Source of the DNA: CAYRJA01 sp964424455
Lineage (GTDB): Bacteria; Bacteroidota; Bacteroidia; Chitinophagales; UBA10324
NCBI GenBank assembly: GCA_964424455.1
Contig: CAYRJA010000002.1
Span: 1-64,000 of the forward strand
Direction of reading: 5' to 3'
DNA: 64,000 nt
Shown here: positions 1 to 9,153 of the stretch, piece after piece
Layout of the letters: every line of letters starts with the position of its first letter
How positions within the stretch are numbered: position 1 is the stretch's first letter
Made by a program: the position numbers and the translations under genes
Notes under the pieces: generated by a model
Told to the model about the DNA's origin: nothing
Database searches by the model: none
Seen by the model: only the letters and a program-made list of their open reading frames with translations

Positions 1-39
1 GATTCATTATTTCTTTACCGATTGTGGTGAATACTGCAA

Positions 40-2466
40 TTATTCATACACCCGGTGTAACACTTCCGCATGCGGCTGGTTCTTCAGCCAGTGTTCCGCT
101 TTTTCTAATTGTTTCTGAAAGGCATTTGCAAGCATTACAGGATAGGCGTTGGCTCTGAGTTCCGCTTGTTTACCAAGCATTATCTGCTGCGAACGCAACA
201 CCTCGCCTATGTCGCGGTGAACAAATATGATTTTATAATGTGCGGTTACAGGCAACTGCATCAACAGCGGTACAACAATTTTCACCGCTTTATTGTCGGC
301 TTCGTTCAGCCAGCTTTTATCTGTAGCGAGCTTTTTTACTTTCTCCAATTCGAGATAACCTTTCGGATTGTTATTGTCTTCCTTCCGCTCGTTGTCAGTA
401 AGAATTTCCATTCCTCCCGCTTTCAGCATTTGCATAATCATGGAAGTGCCGCTGCGGGGTAATCCTGTTACAACTGTCACCATGTTCCTGATTTTTTCTT
501 TGATGAATTGCTCATGCGATATTGCTTTTTCGGGAAGATGAAGATAATCATTGTAAATCTTTATCAGCCACAAATGTGCTTTGCGATTGCCCGGCGACAT
601 GCTCACGCAAACAGAAAATGCTTCCACCGCCCGTTCATATTCTTCGAGATGAAACAGCGCTTCACCCAAATAAAAATGTGCTGACGGAAAATGATAGAGC
701 AGCCCGATGGCGTTTAATGCCTCTTCAGCAGCTTCTTCATAGAGTCCGCTTCGCAGATAACACAGGCACAATCCGTGATGCGCCTGTGCGTTGTTTGGGT
801 CAATCTCCAATGCACGAAGGAGGGTGCGTTCCGCGTCTTTCCATTTTTGTAATTTCTGGTAACTGTTTGCTAACTGAATGTGGAAATACGGAAGATGTGC
901 CGCATGATTTTCTACTTTCTGTAACAGCTCCATGGCTTTGCGTGGTTTGTTTTCCACCATAAAGATTCCGGCTTCAATCAAATCGAGCTGTGCCAACTCC
1001 GCTCCTTCTTTTCTGAGTTTATCAATCAATGCTCTTGCCTGGGCTGTTTTATTTAATGTTTGATAGCAACCAAGCAATCCCAAATTGTAACGGACTGTTT
1101 CGGGGTTTTCTAAAGCCAAATTTTCATAAACCTCCAATGCTTTCTCATACTGACGCATATAGACCAAAACACGCGCGAGATAATACTGCGATTCATCCGT
1201 TACATTTTTCAGTGCCTTCTCTTTGTCTTCATCGGGCTTTTCAATGTAACCTAATTCAATAAGTTGATTCATCGCCTCTTTTGCAGCCCACGGGTCTTCG
1301 CGCATTTCAGATGATAACATTCCGGCTTCACCTTCCACCTCTTCCCAGCTTGGAATATATTCCGGTGTTACTGTTTCTTTAAATGCCTGCACTAGCGGCT
1401 TGCCATTCATGTCCCCGCCAATCGGCAAACCGAAAAGAGTTAATAGTGTTGGCGCAATATCGAGAAGCGTGGCGCCATAAATTCTTTCATCTTCTAAAAT
1501 AGATTCCCCTGCCATGCAAAGAATTCCATAAGGGCTATGCTCGTAAGCCGGACCTGCCGGTTCCTTAGGTAATCTTTTCGGACGAAGATGGTCCGAGTGA
1601 AAACCGTGGTCGCTCATCAGAATAACTGTAACATCTTTTCCCGCCAGATCAAGCAATCTTTCGAGCATCATGTCATGAAAGCGATACGCTCCTGCCACCA
1701 CATCTTTATACTTCTCAAACAAATCATCGGGTATTCCTTTCTGCTGCGGCGGATGAAATTTCATAAAGCCGTGACAGTAATGGTCAACCGCATCATGATA
1801 CACCGCCACAAAATCCCAATCTTGATTTTCCAGTATCCAAGTTGAAGCGGCATGAATGCTTGAACACTGTGCCAGGATATTGGCAACGACTTGTAATCTT
1901 TTGTCTTTTTCCTGGTCAACTTCTAATGCTTTCGGTACAAAAGGAAGAATATGGTTCATCGTCAATTCTCCCGGATGCACACGCAACTCAGCAAAAATTT
2001 CTTCCATTGTTTTGGGATGAACAGTTCCGTCTGCCATTTTCCATTCATCTTCTAATTTTCCTGTGGCTTTCTGGTAAAAATTGGAAACTGCAATTCCGTT
2101 AATCGGCTCTGCGGGGTGACTGGGCCACCAGCCGACCACATGTGTTTTAAAACCTTTCTGTGTAAGAATATTCCAAATCGCTTTCACCTTGCGTGATCGT
2201 GACGATACCGGTCGAATGGTCATTGTCTCCGCATCCGGCTCTACAAATCCAAGTATGCCATGTTTGTCTGCTGTTTTTCCTGTGGCAATGGAAGTCCAGA
2301 GAATCGGTGACAGAGGCGGGTCGAGTGTAGCAAGATTGGCAATCACTCCTCGGTTCACCAAACTGTTGAGTGTGGGCATCAGTCCGGCATCCATTAATGG
2401 ATTAATTACTTTCCAATCAGCGGCATCCCAGCCAATGAGCAATACTTTTTTTGCCAGCCGTTTCAC
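40..2466 (-). CDS. Alkaline phosphatase-superfamily / TPR / sulfotransferase-like fusion protein
   Basis: 808-residue protein with three parts. Residues about 8-400 look like a type I phosphodiesterase/nucleotide pyrophosphatase of the alkaline phosphatase superfamily: metal-binding Asp14 in GWDAADW, a likely Thr58 nucleophile in ILWTSIATG, and a late metal site MSDHGFHSDH from residue 284. Residues about 430-655 carry TPR repeats (for example AHHGLCLCYLRSGLYEEA). From about residue 661 there is a sulfotransferase-type PAPS-binding P-loop, GLPRSGTSMIMQML. The start is GTG. No signal peptide is seen, so a cytoplasmic or membrane-associated location is likely. It probably hydrolyses or transfers phosphate or sulfate esters, but the substrate cannot be read from the sequence. 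It lies 3 bp after the small membrane protein gene upstream and is probably co-transcribed with it. Confidence 0.8.
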   Translation of the reverse strand: MKRLAKKVLLIGWDAADWKVINPLMDAGLMPTLNSLVNRGVIANLATLDPPLSPILWTSIATGKTADKHGILGFVEPDAETMTIRPVSSRSRKVKAIWNILTQKGFKTHVVGWWPSHPAEPINGIAVSNFYQKATGKLEDEWKMADGTVHPKTMEEIFAELRVHPGELTMNHILPFVPKALEVDQEKDKRLQVVANILAQCSSIHAASTWILENQDWDFVAVYHDAVDHYCHGFMKFHPPQQKGIPDDLFEKYKDVVAGAYRFHDMMLERLLDLAGKDVTVILMSDHGFHSDHLRPKRLPKEPAGPAYEHSPYGILCMAGESILEDERIYGATLLDIAPTLLTLFGLPIGGDMNGKPLVQAFKETVTPEYIPSWEEVEGEAGMLSSEMREDPWAAKEAMNQLIELGYIEKPDEDKEKALKNVTDESQYYLARVLVYMRQYEKALEVYENLALENPETVRYNLGLLGCYQTLNKTAQARALIDKLRKEGAELAQLDLIEAGIFMVENKPRKAMELLQKVENHAAHLPYFHIQLANSYQKLQKWKDAERTLLRALEIDPNNAQAHHGLCLCYLRSGLYEEAAEEALNAIGLLYHFPSAHFYLGEALFHLEEYERAVEAFSVCVSMSPGNRKAHLWLIKIYNDYLHLPEKAISHEQFIKEKIRNMVTVVTGLPRSGTSMIMQMLKAGGMEILTDNERKEDNNNPKGYLELEKVKKLATDKSWLNEADNKAVKIVVPLLMQLPVTAHYKIIFVHRDIGEVLRSQQIMLGKQAELRANAYPVMLANAFQKQLEKAEHWLKNQPHAEVLHRVYE

Positions 2467-2469
2467 AAG

Positions 2470-2685
2470 TTATTTGTTGATGGGTTGATTCGTTGAATCG
2501 TCAGGTTCAGAAGAAAATTTGTTTTCTTTTGCCCTCTGCCCCTCGATCTCGTTTCTCTTTTTTGCTTCATTGCGTTTTTTTCTCCATGCTTTTAATCCCA
2601 CTGCACCGAGCGCAAGTAAACCGAGCGAGCCATCGGTGGGAATTTCAAAGATTTGATTTGGAGAAGGAAGTTTCTTATCGTGCAT
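2470..2685 (-). CDS. Small single-pass membrane protein, unknown function
   Basis: 71-residue protein with one short hydrophobic stretch (SLGLLALGAVGLKAW, residues about 20-34) followed at once by a strongly basic, charged tail (RKKRNEAKKRNE). That predicts one membrane segment with a positive cytoplasmic side. The stop is 3 bp before the GTG start of the phosphatase/TPR/sulfotransferase gene, which suggests translational coupling and possibly a membrane-anchoring or partner role; that role is inference. I do not recognise the family. Confidence 0.55.
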   Translation of the reverse strand: MHDKKLPSPNQIFEIPTDGSLGLLALGAVGLKAWRKKRNEAKKRNEIEGQRAKENKFSSEPDDSTNQPINK

Positions 2686-2702
2686 AAATCTTAGATTGAA
2701 AA

Positions 2703-3011
2703 TTATTTTTCTCTCTGTTTTATTTTTTCAGGGTCTTGACGGCAATCAAATACATCTGTAATGAACACAACATCATCTATCACTTTGTAAATGATTTTAT
2801 AATTGCCGCTCAGCAGATAACGATGTCCTTCATTCAAGTCTTCGAGGTTAAATTCAATACTGCGCCGCAGCGGAGAATTGTTCAGCGAATAAGCGGTATC
2901 TAAAATCCGGTCTTTAATTTTATGAGCAATTTCTACGGATGCAACTTCAGAATAATATTGATAAATCTTTTTCAATTCCGCCTTGGCAAAAGCGGTGATT
3001 TTCACTTTCAT
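2703..3011 (-). CDS. RelE/ParE-family toxin of a type II toxin-antitoxin pair
   Basis: 102-residue protein with the compact RelE/ParE pattern: an N-terminal strand then helix (VKITAFAKAELKKIYQYY), a helical hairpin, a central strand with arginine (GHRYLLSGNYKIIYKV), and a C-terminal strand ending VFITDVFDCRQDPEKI. RelE members cleave mRNA on the ribosome and ParE members poison gyrase; the sequence alone does not decide which. It starts 1 bp after the antitoxin stop, the usual antitoxin-first layout, so the pair is one transcription unit. Confidence 0.8.
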   Translation of the reverse strand: MKVKITAFAKAELKKIYQYYSEVASVEIAHKIKDRILDTAYSLNNSPLRRSIEFNLEDLNEGHRYLLSGNYKIIYKVIDDVVFITDVFDCRQDPEKIKQREK

Positions 3012-3012
3012 G

Positions 3013-3252
3013 TTACCATTGTTTCGACTGATTCCTTACCGCTTCAACATCTTCAGTTCTTCCGTTAGCAATATCATCGTTCGACTGTAATGCTCTTTTA
3101 ATCAGCTCATCACGACTCATAGGTTTCAGATCCGCCTCATAACTTTTAGTACGGGCAAAAGCCATAATTTTTTTTATTGCCTCAATCAACTGTTCATCAT
3201 TCATCATCTCCAACTGGCGGCTGATATTTTCTATTTCTGTTTTAAGATTCAT
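3013..3252 (-). CDS. Antitoxin-like partner of the adjacent RelE/ParE toxin
   Basis: 79-residue charged, mostly helical protein directly upstream of the toxin (1-bp gap). The C-terminal half (residues about 40-79, with SRDELIKRALQSNDDIANGRTEDVEAV) looks like the extended toxin-wrapping tail of type II antitoxins. I see no clear ribbon-helix-helix or HTH motif in the N-terminal half, so the DNA-binding fold is undecided. Identified mainly by position and size. Confidence 0.65.
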   Translation of the reverse strand: MNLKTEIENISRQLEMMNDEQLIEAIKKIMAFARTKSYEADLKPMSRDELIKRALQSNDDIANGRTEDVEAVRNQSKQW

Positions 3253-3554
3253 TTGGAAAATCTTTTTCCAAAGTTAATTAAAGTGAATTAGAGGTGAGAA
3301 AATATTTCTTGTTCATCAAATGGTATCCTGAATTTTAACTCTCACAAACATGCTCAGTTTATTATAACTCACCCGCCCTCTTGGTGAATAAGTATATGAA
3401 TACCCTGCTGAAACTGTTACAACCATTTCTGAGAACATATTTCCTGCAAGAATTTATTTTGCCGTCATCAGAAAAGATAAAAAAATCAGAACGATAAAAA
3501 TAATTTTGCAGTAGAATTTTGCGAAACCATAAGTTTGCAGGTTTTAGATTAACT
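3253..3554. other. Divergent intergenic region between the toxin-antitoxin operon and cysS
   Basis: About 300 bp without a convincing gene. It should hold the promoters of the leftward toxin-antitoxin operon and of rightward cysS. One copy of the dispersed word lies at 3415-3421 and a TAnnTTTG box at 3501-3508. A short leftward open frame from about 3577 to 3362 has no recognisable features and overlaps the cysS start; I treat it as noise. Confidence 0.5.
3501..3508 (+). promoter_or_regulatory. Bacteroidota-type -7 box upstream of cysS
   Basis: TAATTTTG matches the Bacteroidota -7 consensus TAnnTTTG and lies 46 bp before the cysS start codon. No TTTG is present at the expected -33 spacing, so this is supported by one box only. 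Confidence 0.45.
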
Positions 3555-5042
3555 ATGAGCCAACTTACTATTACCAACAGCTATACCCGTAACAAAGAAT
3601 TATTTCAACCGATTAATCCTCCTTATGTGGGAATGTATGTCTGCGGACCTACTGTATCCGGTGAGACGCATCTCGGTCATGCCCGCCCGTACATCACTTT
3701 TGATGTGGTGTATCGTTACCTGAAATTTCTTGGTTACAAAGTGCGCTATGTACGGAACATAACAGATGCGGGGCATTTTGAAGAAGAAGGAAGAGAGGCA
3801 GAAGATAAGGTTACGGCAAAAGCAAAACTCGAAAAATTAGAGCCGATGGAGTTGGTAACAAAATACACCAACATCTTTCACGATATGATGGGACTGCTCA
3901 ACACTGAACGCCCAAGCATAGAACCTACTGCCACCGGACACATAGTGGAGCAAATCAGTATGATTGAAGAAATTCTTGCAAAGGGATTTGCTTATGAGAT
4001 GAATAGCTCTGTGTATTTTGATGTAACAAAATATGCAAAGGGAAACGACTATGGAAAACTGAGTGGTCGCAAACTTGATGAAATGATTGCCGGCAGCCGT
4101 GAGTTGGAAAATCAGGGTGAGAAAAGAAATCCTGCCGATTTCGCTCTATGGAAAAAAGCCGCTCCTGAACATATTATGAGATGGAAATCGCCGTGGGGAG
4201 AAGGTTTTCCCGGCTGGCATATCGAATGTTCTGCCATGGCAACTAAATATTTAGGAACGCCATTCGACATTCACGGCGGAGGAATGGATTTGCAATTTCC
4301 TCATCACGAAAGTGAAATAGCACAGACAAAAACAGCAACAGGGAAATCACCTGTAAAATATTGGATGCACAACAACATGATTACGGTGAATGGAAAAAAG
4401 ATGGGTAAATCCTATGGCAACACCATTACCATCAATCAGCTATTTACCGGAACACATCCTCTGTTAGAGCAGGCGTACAGTCCGATGACTATACGCTTTT
4501 TTATTTTGCAAACACATTACCGCAGTACACTTGATTTTACCAATGAAGCGTTGAAAGCAGCAGAGAAAGGATTGCAACGGTTACTAACTGCACATAAAAT
4601 TATAAAAGAGTTGAAGTATCAGCCGGATACTTCAAAGTTCAGCGAAGCGGAAGATAAAGAAGTGCTTGCAATTATTAACGCCTGCACAGAGCACATCAAT
4701 GACGACTTTAACACCGCACAGGTGATGGCTCGCTTGTTTGATTTAGCAGGAAAAATCTATTCTTACAAAAACGAACAAATTTCCGTTAGCTCCATCAGTG
4801 AAAAAACATTTTCTCTGTTACAGAAGACTTTTGATGATTTCGTTACAGGTATTCTCGGATTAAAAGATGAGAAAGAATCGGGCGGGGAAAAAATGGACGA
4901 ACTGATGCAACTGCTGATTAGTATGCGGAATGCTGCTAAGGCAAAAAAGGATTTTGCCACTTCTGACAAAATCAGGAATGAATTATCGCAGATGGGAATT
5001 CAGTTGATGGACGGAAAGGATGGAACAAGTTGGAAGATGTAA
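3555..5042 (+). CDS. cysS: Cysteinyl-tRNA synthetase
   Basis: Class I aminoacyl-tRNA synthetase charging tRNA-Cys. The HIGH-type signature is HLGH in CGPTVSGETHLGHARPY, the KMSKS-type signature is KKMGKS, and zinc ligands are visible as the Cys of VCGPT, the Cys of WHIECSA and the His pair of FPHHESE. With the ATG at 3555 (MSQLTITNS) the protein is 495 residues, normal for the family. A TTG 36 bp upstream is in frame, but the ATG fits the usual N-terminus. One copy of the dispersed word at 4816 is read here as Leu-Gln. Confidence 0.95.
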   Translation: MSQLTITNSYTRNKELFQPINPPYVGMYVCGPTVSGETHLGHARPYITFDVVYRYLKFLGYKVRYVRNITDAGHFEEEGREAEDKVTAKAKLEKLEPMELVTKYTNIFHDMMGLLNTERPSIEPTATGHIVEQISMIEEILAKGFAYEMNSSVYFDVTKYAKGNDYGKLSGRKLDEMIAGSRELENQGEKRNPADFALWKKAAPEHIMRWKSPWGEGFPGWHIECSAMATKYLGTPFDIHGGGMDLQFPHHESEIAQTKTATGKSPVKYWMHNNMITVNGKKMGKSYGNTITINQLFTGTHPLLEQAYSPMTIRFFILQTHYRSTLDFTNEALKAAEKGLQRLLTAHKIIKELKYQPDTSKFSEAEDKEVLAIINACTEHINDDFNTAQVMARLFDLAGKIYSYKNEQISVSSISEKTFSLLQKTFDDFVTGILGLKDEKESGGEKMDELMQLLISMRNAAKAKKDFATSDKIRNELSQMGIQLMDGKDGTSWKM

Positions 5043-5134
5043 TGAAACAAGACAAGTAGAAAGTCTTAAATTTGTCTAAATAAGTTTGATTACAAATGTC
5101 ATCTGATTTCAAGAGTATAAAATAATTTCAAAGA

Positions 5135-5428
5135 ATGATTTTTGATTCAATTACGAAAGAAAAGGTAAGTAACTATTTTAAATCACAACCGGTATTAAAG
5201 GCATATTTATTTGGCTCTTATGCAAGAGGCGAAGCTGTTACAGATAGTGATATTGATTTTTTAGTAGAATTGGATCATACCGTTCCGGTTGGATTGCGAT
5301 TTATTCAGATGAAATTGGATCTTGAAAAGATTCTTCAGTTAAAAGTTGATCTGGTTACATTGAATGGCTTATCAAAACACATCAAACCTATTATTGACAA
5401 GGAGAAGCAATTGATTTATGCGAAATAA
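5135..5428 (+). CDS. MntA-like nucleotidyltransferase antitoxin
   Basis: 97-residue minimal nucleotidyltransferase (MNT) domain. The polymerase-beta-type signature GSYARGEAV...SDIDFLVEL gives the glycine-serine motif and the two metal-binding aspartates. In characterised MntA/HepT pairs this enzyme transfers AMP to a tyrosine of HepT and neutralises it. The reading frame overlaps the downstream HepT gene by 11 bp, typical of the pair. The nucleotidyltransferase comes first in this operon. Confidence 0.85.
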   Translation: MIFDSITKEKVSNYFKSQPVLKAYLFGSYARGEAVTDSDIDFLVELDHTVPVGLRFIQMKLDLEKILQLKVDLVTLNGLSKHIKPIIDKEKQLIYAK

Positions 5429-5765
5429 CTCCGGAGATATAATCAGATTACAACATGTGTTTGATGCCATCGAAGAAATTGAAGACTACATCAGGAATAT
5501 CAACTTCAATGAATTTATGAATAACTCAATGATGCGGTTTGCCTGTATTAAACAAATGGAAATTATTGGGGAAGCAAGCAACCATATTTCGGAAGAAGTA
5601 AAAAATAATTTCTCCGAAATTGAATGGAACCAGATAATCGGAATGAGAAATATTTTTGTCCATGAGTATTTTGGAATTGATTCAAAATTGGTATGGGAGA
5701 TAATTGTAACAGATATCCCTCATCTAAAGAAAAGCATACAACGAATCATAACCGACTTAAAATAA
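5418..5765 (+). CDS. HepT-like (DUF86) toxin ribonuclease
   Basis: 115-residue helical HEPN-family protein. The catalytic Rx4HxY motif is intact as RNIFVHEY in the C-terminal third, preceded by the typical IKQMEIIGEAS helix. Known HepT proteins are ribonucleases held inactive by AMPylation of the motif tyrosine by MntA. The overlap with the MNT gene supports a toxin-antitoxin pair. It lies 13 bp before gldA, so read-through from this module into the gld genes is possible. Confidence 0.85.
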   Translation: MRNNSGDIIRLQHVFDAIEEIEDYIRNINFNEFMNNSMMRFACIKQMEIIGEASNHISEEVKNNFSEIEWNQIIGMRNIFVHEYFGIDSKLVWEIIVTDIPHLKKSIQRIITDLK

Positions 5766-5778
5766 CAAGTTACATCTA

Positions 5779-6690
5779 ATGTCAATTCGTGTCGAGCGGC
5801 TCACTAAAATTTACGGCGAACAAAAAGTCGTTGATGACATTTCATTTGAGGTAAACCCCGGCGATGTACTTGGCTTTCTCGGTCCAAATGGCGCAGGGAA
5901 ATCCACTACCATGAAAATTATCACTTGCTTCATTCCGCAAAGCGAGGGTAAGGTTTCGGTATGCGGCTTCGACGTGGAACAGCAGTCAATAGAAGCAAGA
6001 AAGCAAATCGGTTATCTTCCTGAAAATAATCCGCTGTACCTTGATATGTATGTGAAGGAATATTTGCTGTTTGTGGCATCACTTCATAAAATGAAAAGTA
6101 AAGAACGGAACAAGCGGGCAGATGAAATGATTGCTGTAACAGGACTGGAAAGAGAGAAGAAGAAAAAAATTGGTGCTCTGTCAAAAGGGTATCGTCAGCG
6201 GGTGGGTTTAGCACAAGCAATGATTCACAATCCTAAAGTGTTAATCATGGATGAGCCTACTACCGGACTTGACCCGAATCAGTTGGTAGAAATACGGCAA
6301 CTGATTAAAAATATGGGGAAAGAAAAAACAGTAATTCTTTCTACCCACATTATGCAGGAAGTACAGGCAATCTGTAACAGAGTGGTTATTATTAATAAGG
6401 GAAAAATAGTTGCGGATGATTCTACTGAGCGGTTGCAACAGCAATCCGGAAAAGAATCAGTTATAAAGGTGAAGTTCAACCAGCCGGTTCAGCAGCAGAA
6501 ACTGAAATCCATTAACGGAGTGTTACGCGTTATCTCTACGGGAGAAAATGAGTGGAGTATTTATACTGACAGAGATTTACAGGAGGATATTTTCAGATTT
6601 GCTGTAACAGAAAACATAACTATTATTTCTTTGCAACAGGAGAAACAATCCTTGGAAGAAATTTTCAGAAAACTCACTACCGACAACTGA
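5779..6690 (+). CDS. gldA: GldA-like ABC transporter ATP-binding protein
   Basis: 303-residue ABC ATPase with Walker A GPNGAGKST (residues 35-43), signature LSKGYRQRVG from about 134 and Walker B LIMDEPTTGLD near 155-165. The roughly 80 residues after the ATPase core match the C-terminal extension of GldA-like proteins. GldA, GldF and GldG form an ABC transporter needed for gliding in Flavobacterium johnsoniae. The gene is followed after 8 bp by the permease gene and then by gldG, which supports the naming over a generic export ATPase. Confidence 0.85.
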   Translation: MSIRVERLTKIYGEQKVVDDISFEVNPGDVLGFLGPNGAGKSTTMKIITCFIPQSEGKVSVCGFDVEQQSIEARKQIGYLPENNPLYLDMYVKEYLLFVASLHKMKSKERNKRADEMIAVTGLEREKKKKIGALSKGYRQRVGLAQAMIHNPKVLIMDEPTTGLDPNQLVEIRQLIKNMGKEKTVILSTHIMQEVQAICNRVVIINKGKIVADDSTERLQQQSGKESVIKVKFNQPVQQQKLKSINGVLRVISTGENEWSIYTDRDLQEDIFRFAVTENITIISLQQEKQSLEEIFRKLTTDN

Positions 6691-6698
6691 CAGCAACC

Positions 6699-7430
6699 AT
6701 GTTTCCGATTTTCAGAAAAGAAGTAAATAGTTTTTTCAGCTCACTGATTGGATACATCGTTATTCTCGTTTTCCTCACGGCAATGGGAATGTTTGTATGG
6801 GTGTTTCCTGAAAGCAGTGTGCTGGAATACGGATATGCTTCTCTCGACGCACTTTTTTATTATGCTCCATGGGTGTTCATGTTTCTGATTCCTGCGGTTA
6901 CGATGCGTTCGTTTGCCGAAGAAATAAAAAGCGGAACAATTGAAACACTGGTCACAAGACCTGTTACAGATATTCAGATTATTCTCGGAAAATATTTTGC
7001 CTCTGTCTTTCTTGTCGCCTTTGCATTAATTCCAACACTTGTTTATTCCTACACAATTTATACTCTGGGATCACCTAAAGGAAATCTTGATTCAGGAGCG
7101 ATATGGGGTTCTTACATCGGATTGGTTTTTCTGAGCGGTTCATTTACTGCAATAGGAATTTTTTCATCGTCGCTCACATCCAATCAGATTATCTCATTCA
7201 TCGTTTCTATTTTTTTGTGTTTCTTCTTTTTTGCAGCGTTTGACTCACTCAGCGGGCTGAGTTTATTTGCAGGGAAAACAGATACCATTATTCAGTCCAT
7301 CGGGATTAACTATCATTATCGCGCTATCAGCAAAGGAGTGGTGGACACAAGAGATGTGCTGTATTTTTTAAGTCTGATAGTAGTGTTTGTTCTGTTAACT
7401 AAAACTTCGATGGAAAGCCGTAAGTGGTAA
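6699..7430 (+). CDS. gldF: GldF-like ABC transporter permease
   Basis: 243-residue integral membrane protein with about six hydrophobic segments: an N-terminal one (LIGYIVILVFLTAMGMFVWVF), the FLIPAVTMRSFAEEIKSGTIETL cytoplasmic turn typical of ABC-2-type permeases, and four further segments to the C-terminus. Between gldA and gldG with gaps of 8 and 1 bp, so one operon. It should form the membrane channel of the Gld transporter. Confidence 0.85.
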   Translation: MFPIFRKEVNSFFSSLIGYIVILVFLTAMGMFVWVFPESSVLEYGYASLDALFYYAPWVFMFLIPAVTMRSFAEEIKSGTIETLVTRPVTDIQIILGKYFASVFLVAFALIPTLVYSYTIYTLGSPKGNLDSGAIWGSYIGLVFLSGSFTAIGIFSSSLTSNQIISFIVSIFLCFFFFAAFDSLSGLSLFAGKTDTIIQSIGINYHYRAISKGVVDTRDVLYFLSLIVVFVLLTKTSMESRKW

Positions 7431-7431
7431 T

Positions 7432-9153
7432 ATGAAGACCTCTGTACATAAGAAGAAACCACAAAAACAACAAGCCCTGTTTGGTGTTACAGTATTGATT
7501 GCAATAGTGGTGTTGCTGAATGTATTGTCTTCCGCAGTTTTCTACCGTGTTGATTTAACTTCTGATAAGCGTTACACATTATCCGATTCTACCAAACAGA
7601 TGCTTCGCTCATTGAACGATAAAGTGTTTGTCAAAGTGATGCTTACAGGAAATATGCCTGCTGGATTTAAGCGGCTGAGTACTTCCACCAAAGAATTGCT
7701 TAATGATTTTAAAGCGTATGCCGGCTCTAATATCCAGTATGAATTTGAAGATCCGCTTGTAGGAAAATCAAATGAGGAAAAGAACAGGATATACAAAGAG
7801 ATGAGTGAAAAAGGATTGCAGCCAACTAATGTGCAAAGCGTTGACGGCGATGAATACTCAGAAAAAATAATTATTCCCGGAGCTTTAGTTTATTATCATG
7901 GAAGAGAAGTTCCGGTGGATTTATTAGTGAATGAAAAAGGGATAGCATCACAGGAAGCGCTTAACATTTCTGTTTCACAGTTAGAAAATAAATTTGCTTC
8001 CGCTATTCAGCAGTTGACTGTAACACGCAAACCTAAAATAACTTTCCTCTATGGGCAGGGAGAATTACAGTCATACTACCTTGCTGACATCCTTCAACCG
8101 CTGTTTGATTTTTACGAAGTAGATACTTTAAATCTGTCACATATAGTAAATGTGAAAAATGATGTTAAAGTAATAGTGGTGGCAAAACCTGTTACAGCAT
8201 TTGATGAAAAAGATAAATTCAAACTGGATCAGTACATCATGCGCGGCGGTAAAATACTATGGCTGCTGGATGCTCTCAATGCCGATATGGATAGCCTAAC
8301 TCAGAAACCGACGATGCTTGCAGTAGATCTTCCGTTGAATTTAGAAGACCAATTATTTACTTATGGTGTACGGGTAAATCCTGTATTGCTTCTCGATTTG
8401 CAGTGCAATCCGGTTCCGCTGCTCGTTAATAATCCCGGAGGCAATCAACCTGAGTTCAGATTATTTCCCTGTTACTATTTCCCTGTGCTGGTTCCTGATA
8501 GAAATAATATTATCACCAAAAACATAGATGCGGTCAGCTCTATATTTCCTTCCACTATAGATACTGTAAATGTGGGAGGAGTGAAGAAGACTATTCTTTT
8601 ACATTCATCTGATTACAGTAAGATTGCTTTTACACCCTGGCAAATAGATTTTCGTGAACTGAAAAATAAACCACAGCAGGAAACATTTAACAAGAGGAAA
8701 CAACCCGTAGCCGTTCTTCTTGAAGGAAGTTTTACATCCGTTTACAGAAACAGATTGGCTCAGGGAATGATTGATATGATGAACGATTCTCTGAAGCAGC
8801 CATTTCTTGAACAAAGCAGCACACCATCGAAGATGATAGTGATAGCAGATGGAGATATTATAAAGAACGACTTCAGTAAAGGAAAACCTACATCACTCGG
8901 CTACTACAAATACACAGGTGAATATTTTAACAACAAAAATTTTCTGCTCAACTGTATTGATTATCTCTCCGGTCACACGAACCGGATTGAAACACGCTCT
9001 AAAACTGTTCAGCTTCGCTTGCTGGATATGCAGAAGGTGAAGAAAGAAAGACTACAATGGCAATTAATTAACTTGCTATTGCCGGTTGGATTCATCCTTC
9101 TTTTTGGATTGATGTTTACTTTTGTCAGAGTGAAAAAATATTCGGGGCTGTGA
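7432..9153 (+). CDS. gldG: GldG-like ABC transporter substrate-binding/auxiliary protein
   Basis: 573-residue protein with one N-terminal membrane anchor (ALFGVTVLIAIVVLLNVLSSAVF, about residues 15-37), the family's YRVDLTSDKRYTLSDST segment just outside it, a large soluble region, and a second membrane segment near the C-terminus (LLLPVGFILLFGLMFTFVRV). This matches GldG/ABC-type uncharacterised auxiliary proteins. It starts 1 bp after gldF. Its stop overlaps the GTG start of the methyltransferase gene. Confidence 0.85.
   Translation: MKTSVHKKKPQKQQALFGVTVLIAIVVLLNVLSSAVFYRVDLTSDKRYTLSDSTKQMLRSLNDKVFVKVMLTGNMPAGFKRLSTSTKELLNDFKAYAGSNIQYEFEDPLVGKSNEEKNRIYKEMSEKGLQPTNVQSVDGDEYSEKIIIPGALVYYHGREVPVDLLVNEKGIASQEALNISVSQLENKFASAIQQLTVTRKPKITFLYGQGELQSYYLADILQPLFDFYEVDTLNLSHIVNVKNDVKVIVVAKPVTAFDEKDKFKLDQYIMRGGKILWLLDALNADMDSLTQKPTMLAVDLPLNLEDQLFTYGVRVNPVLLLDLQCNPVPLLVNNPGGNQPEFRLFPCYYFPVLVPDRNNIITKNIDAVSSIFPSTIDTVNVGGVKKTILLHSSDYSKIAFTPWQIDFRELKNKPQQETFNKRKQPVAVLLEGSFTSVYRNRLAQGMIDMMNDSLKQPFLEQSSTPSKMIVIADGDIIKNDFSKGKPTSLGYYKYTGEYFNNKNFLLNCIDYLSGHTNRIETRSKTVQLRLLDMQKVKKERLQWQLINLLLPVGFILLFGLMFTFVRVKKYSGL

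Noticed and set aside
3362..3577. Short leftward open frame upstream of cysS
   Set aside because: Overlaps the cysS start, has no recognisable motif and covers the putative promoter.
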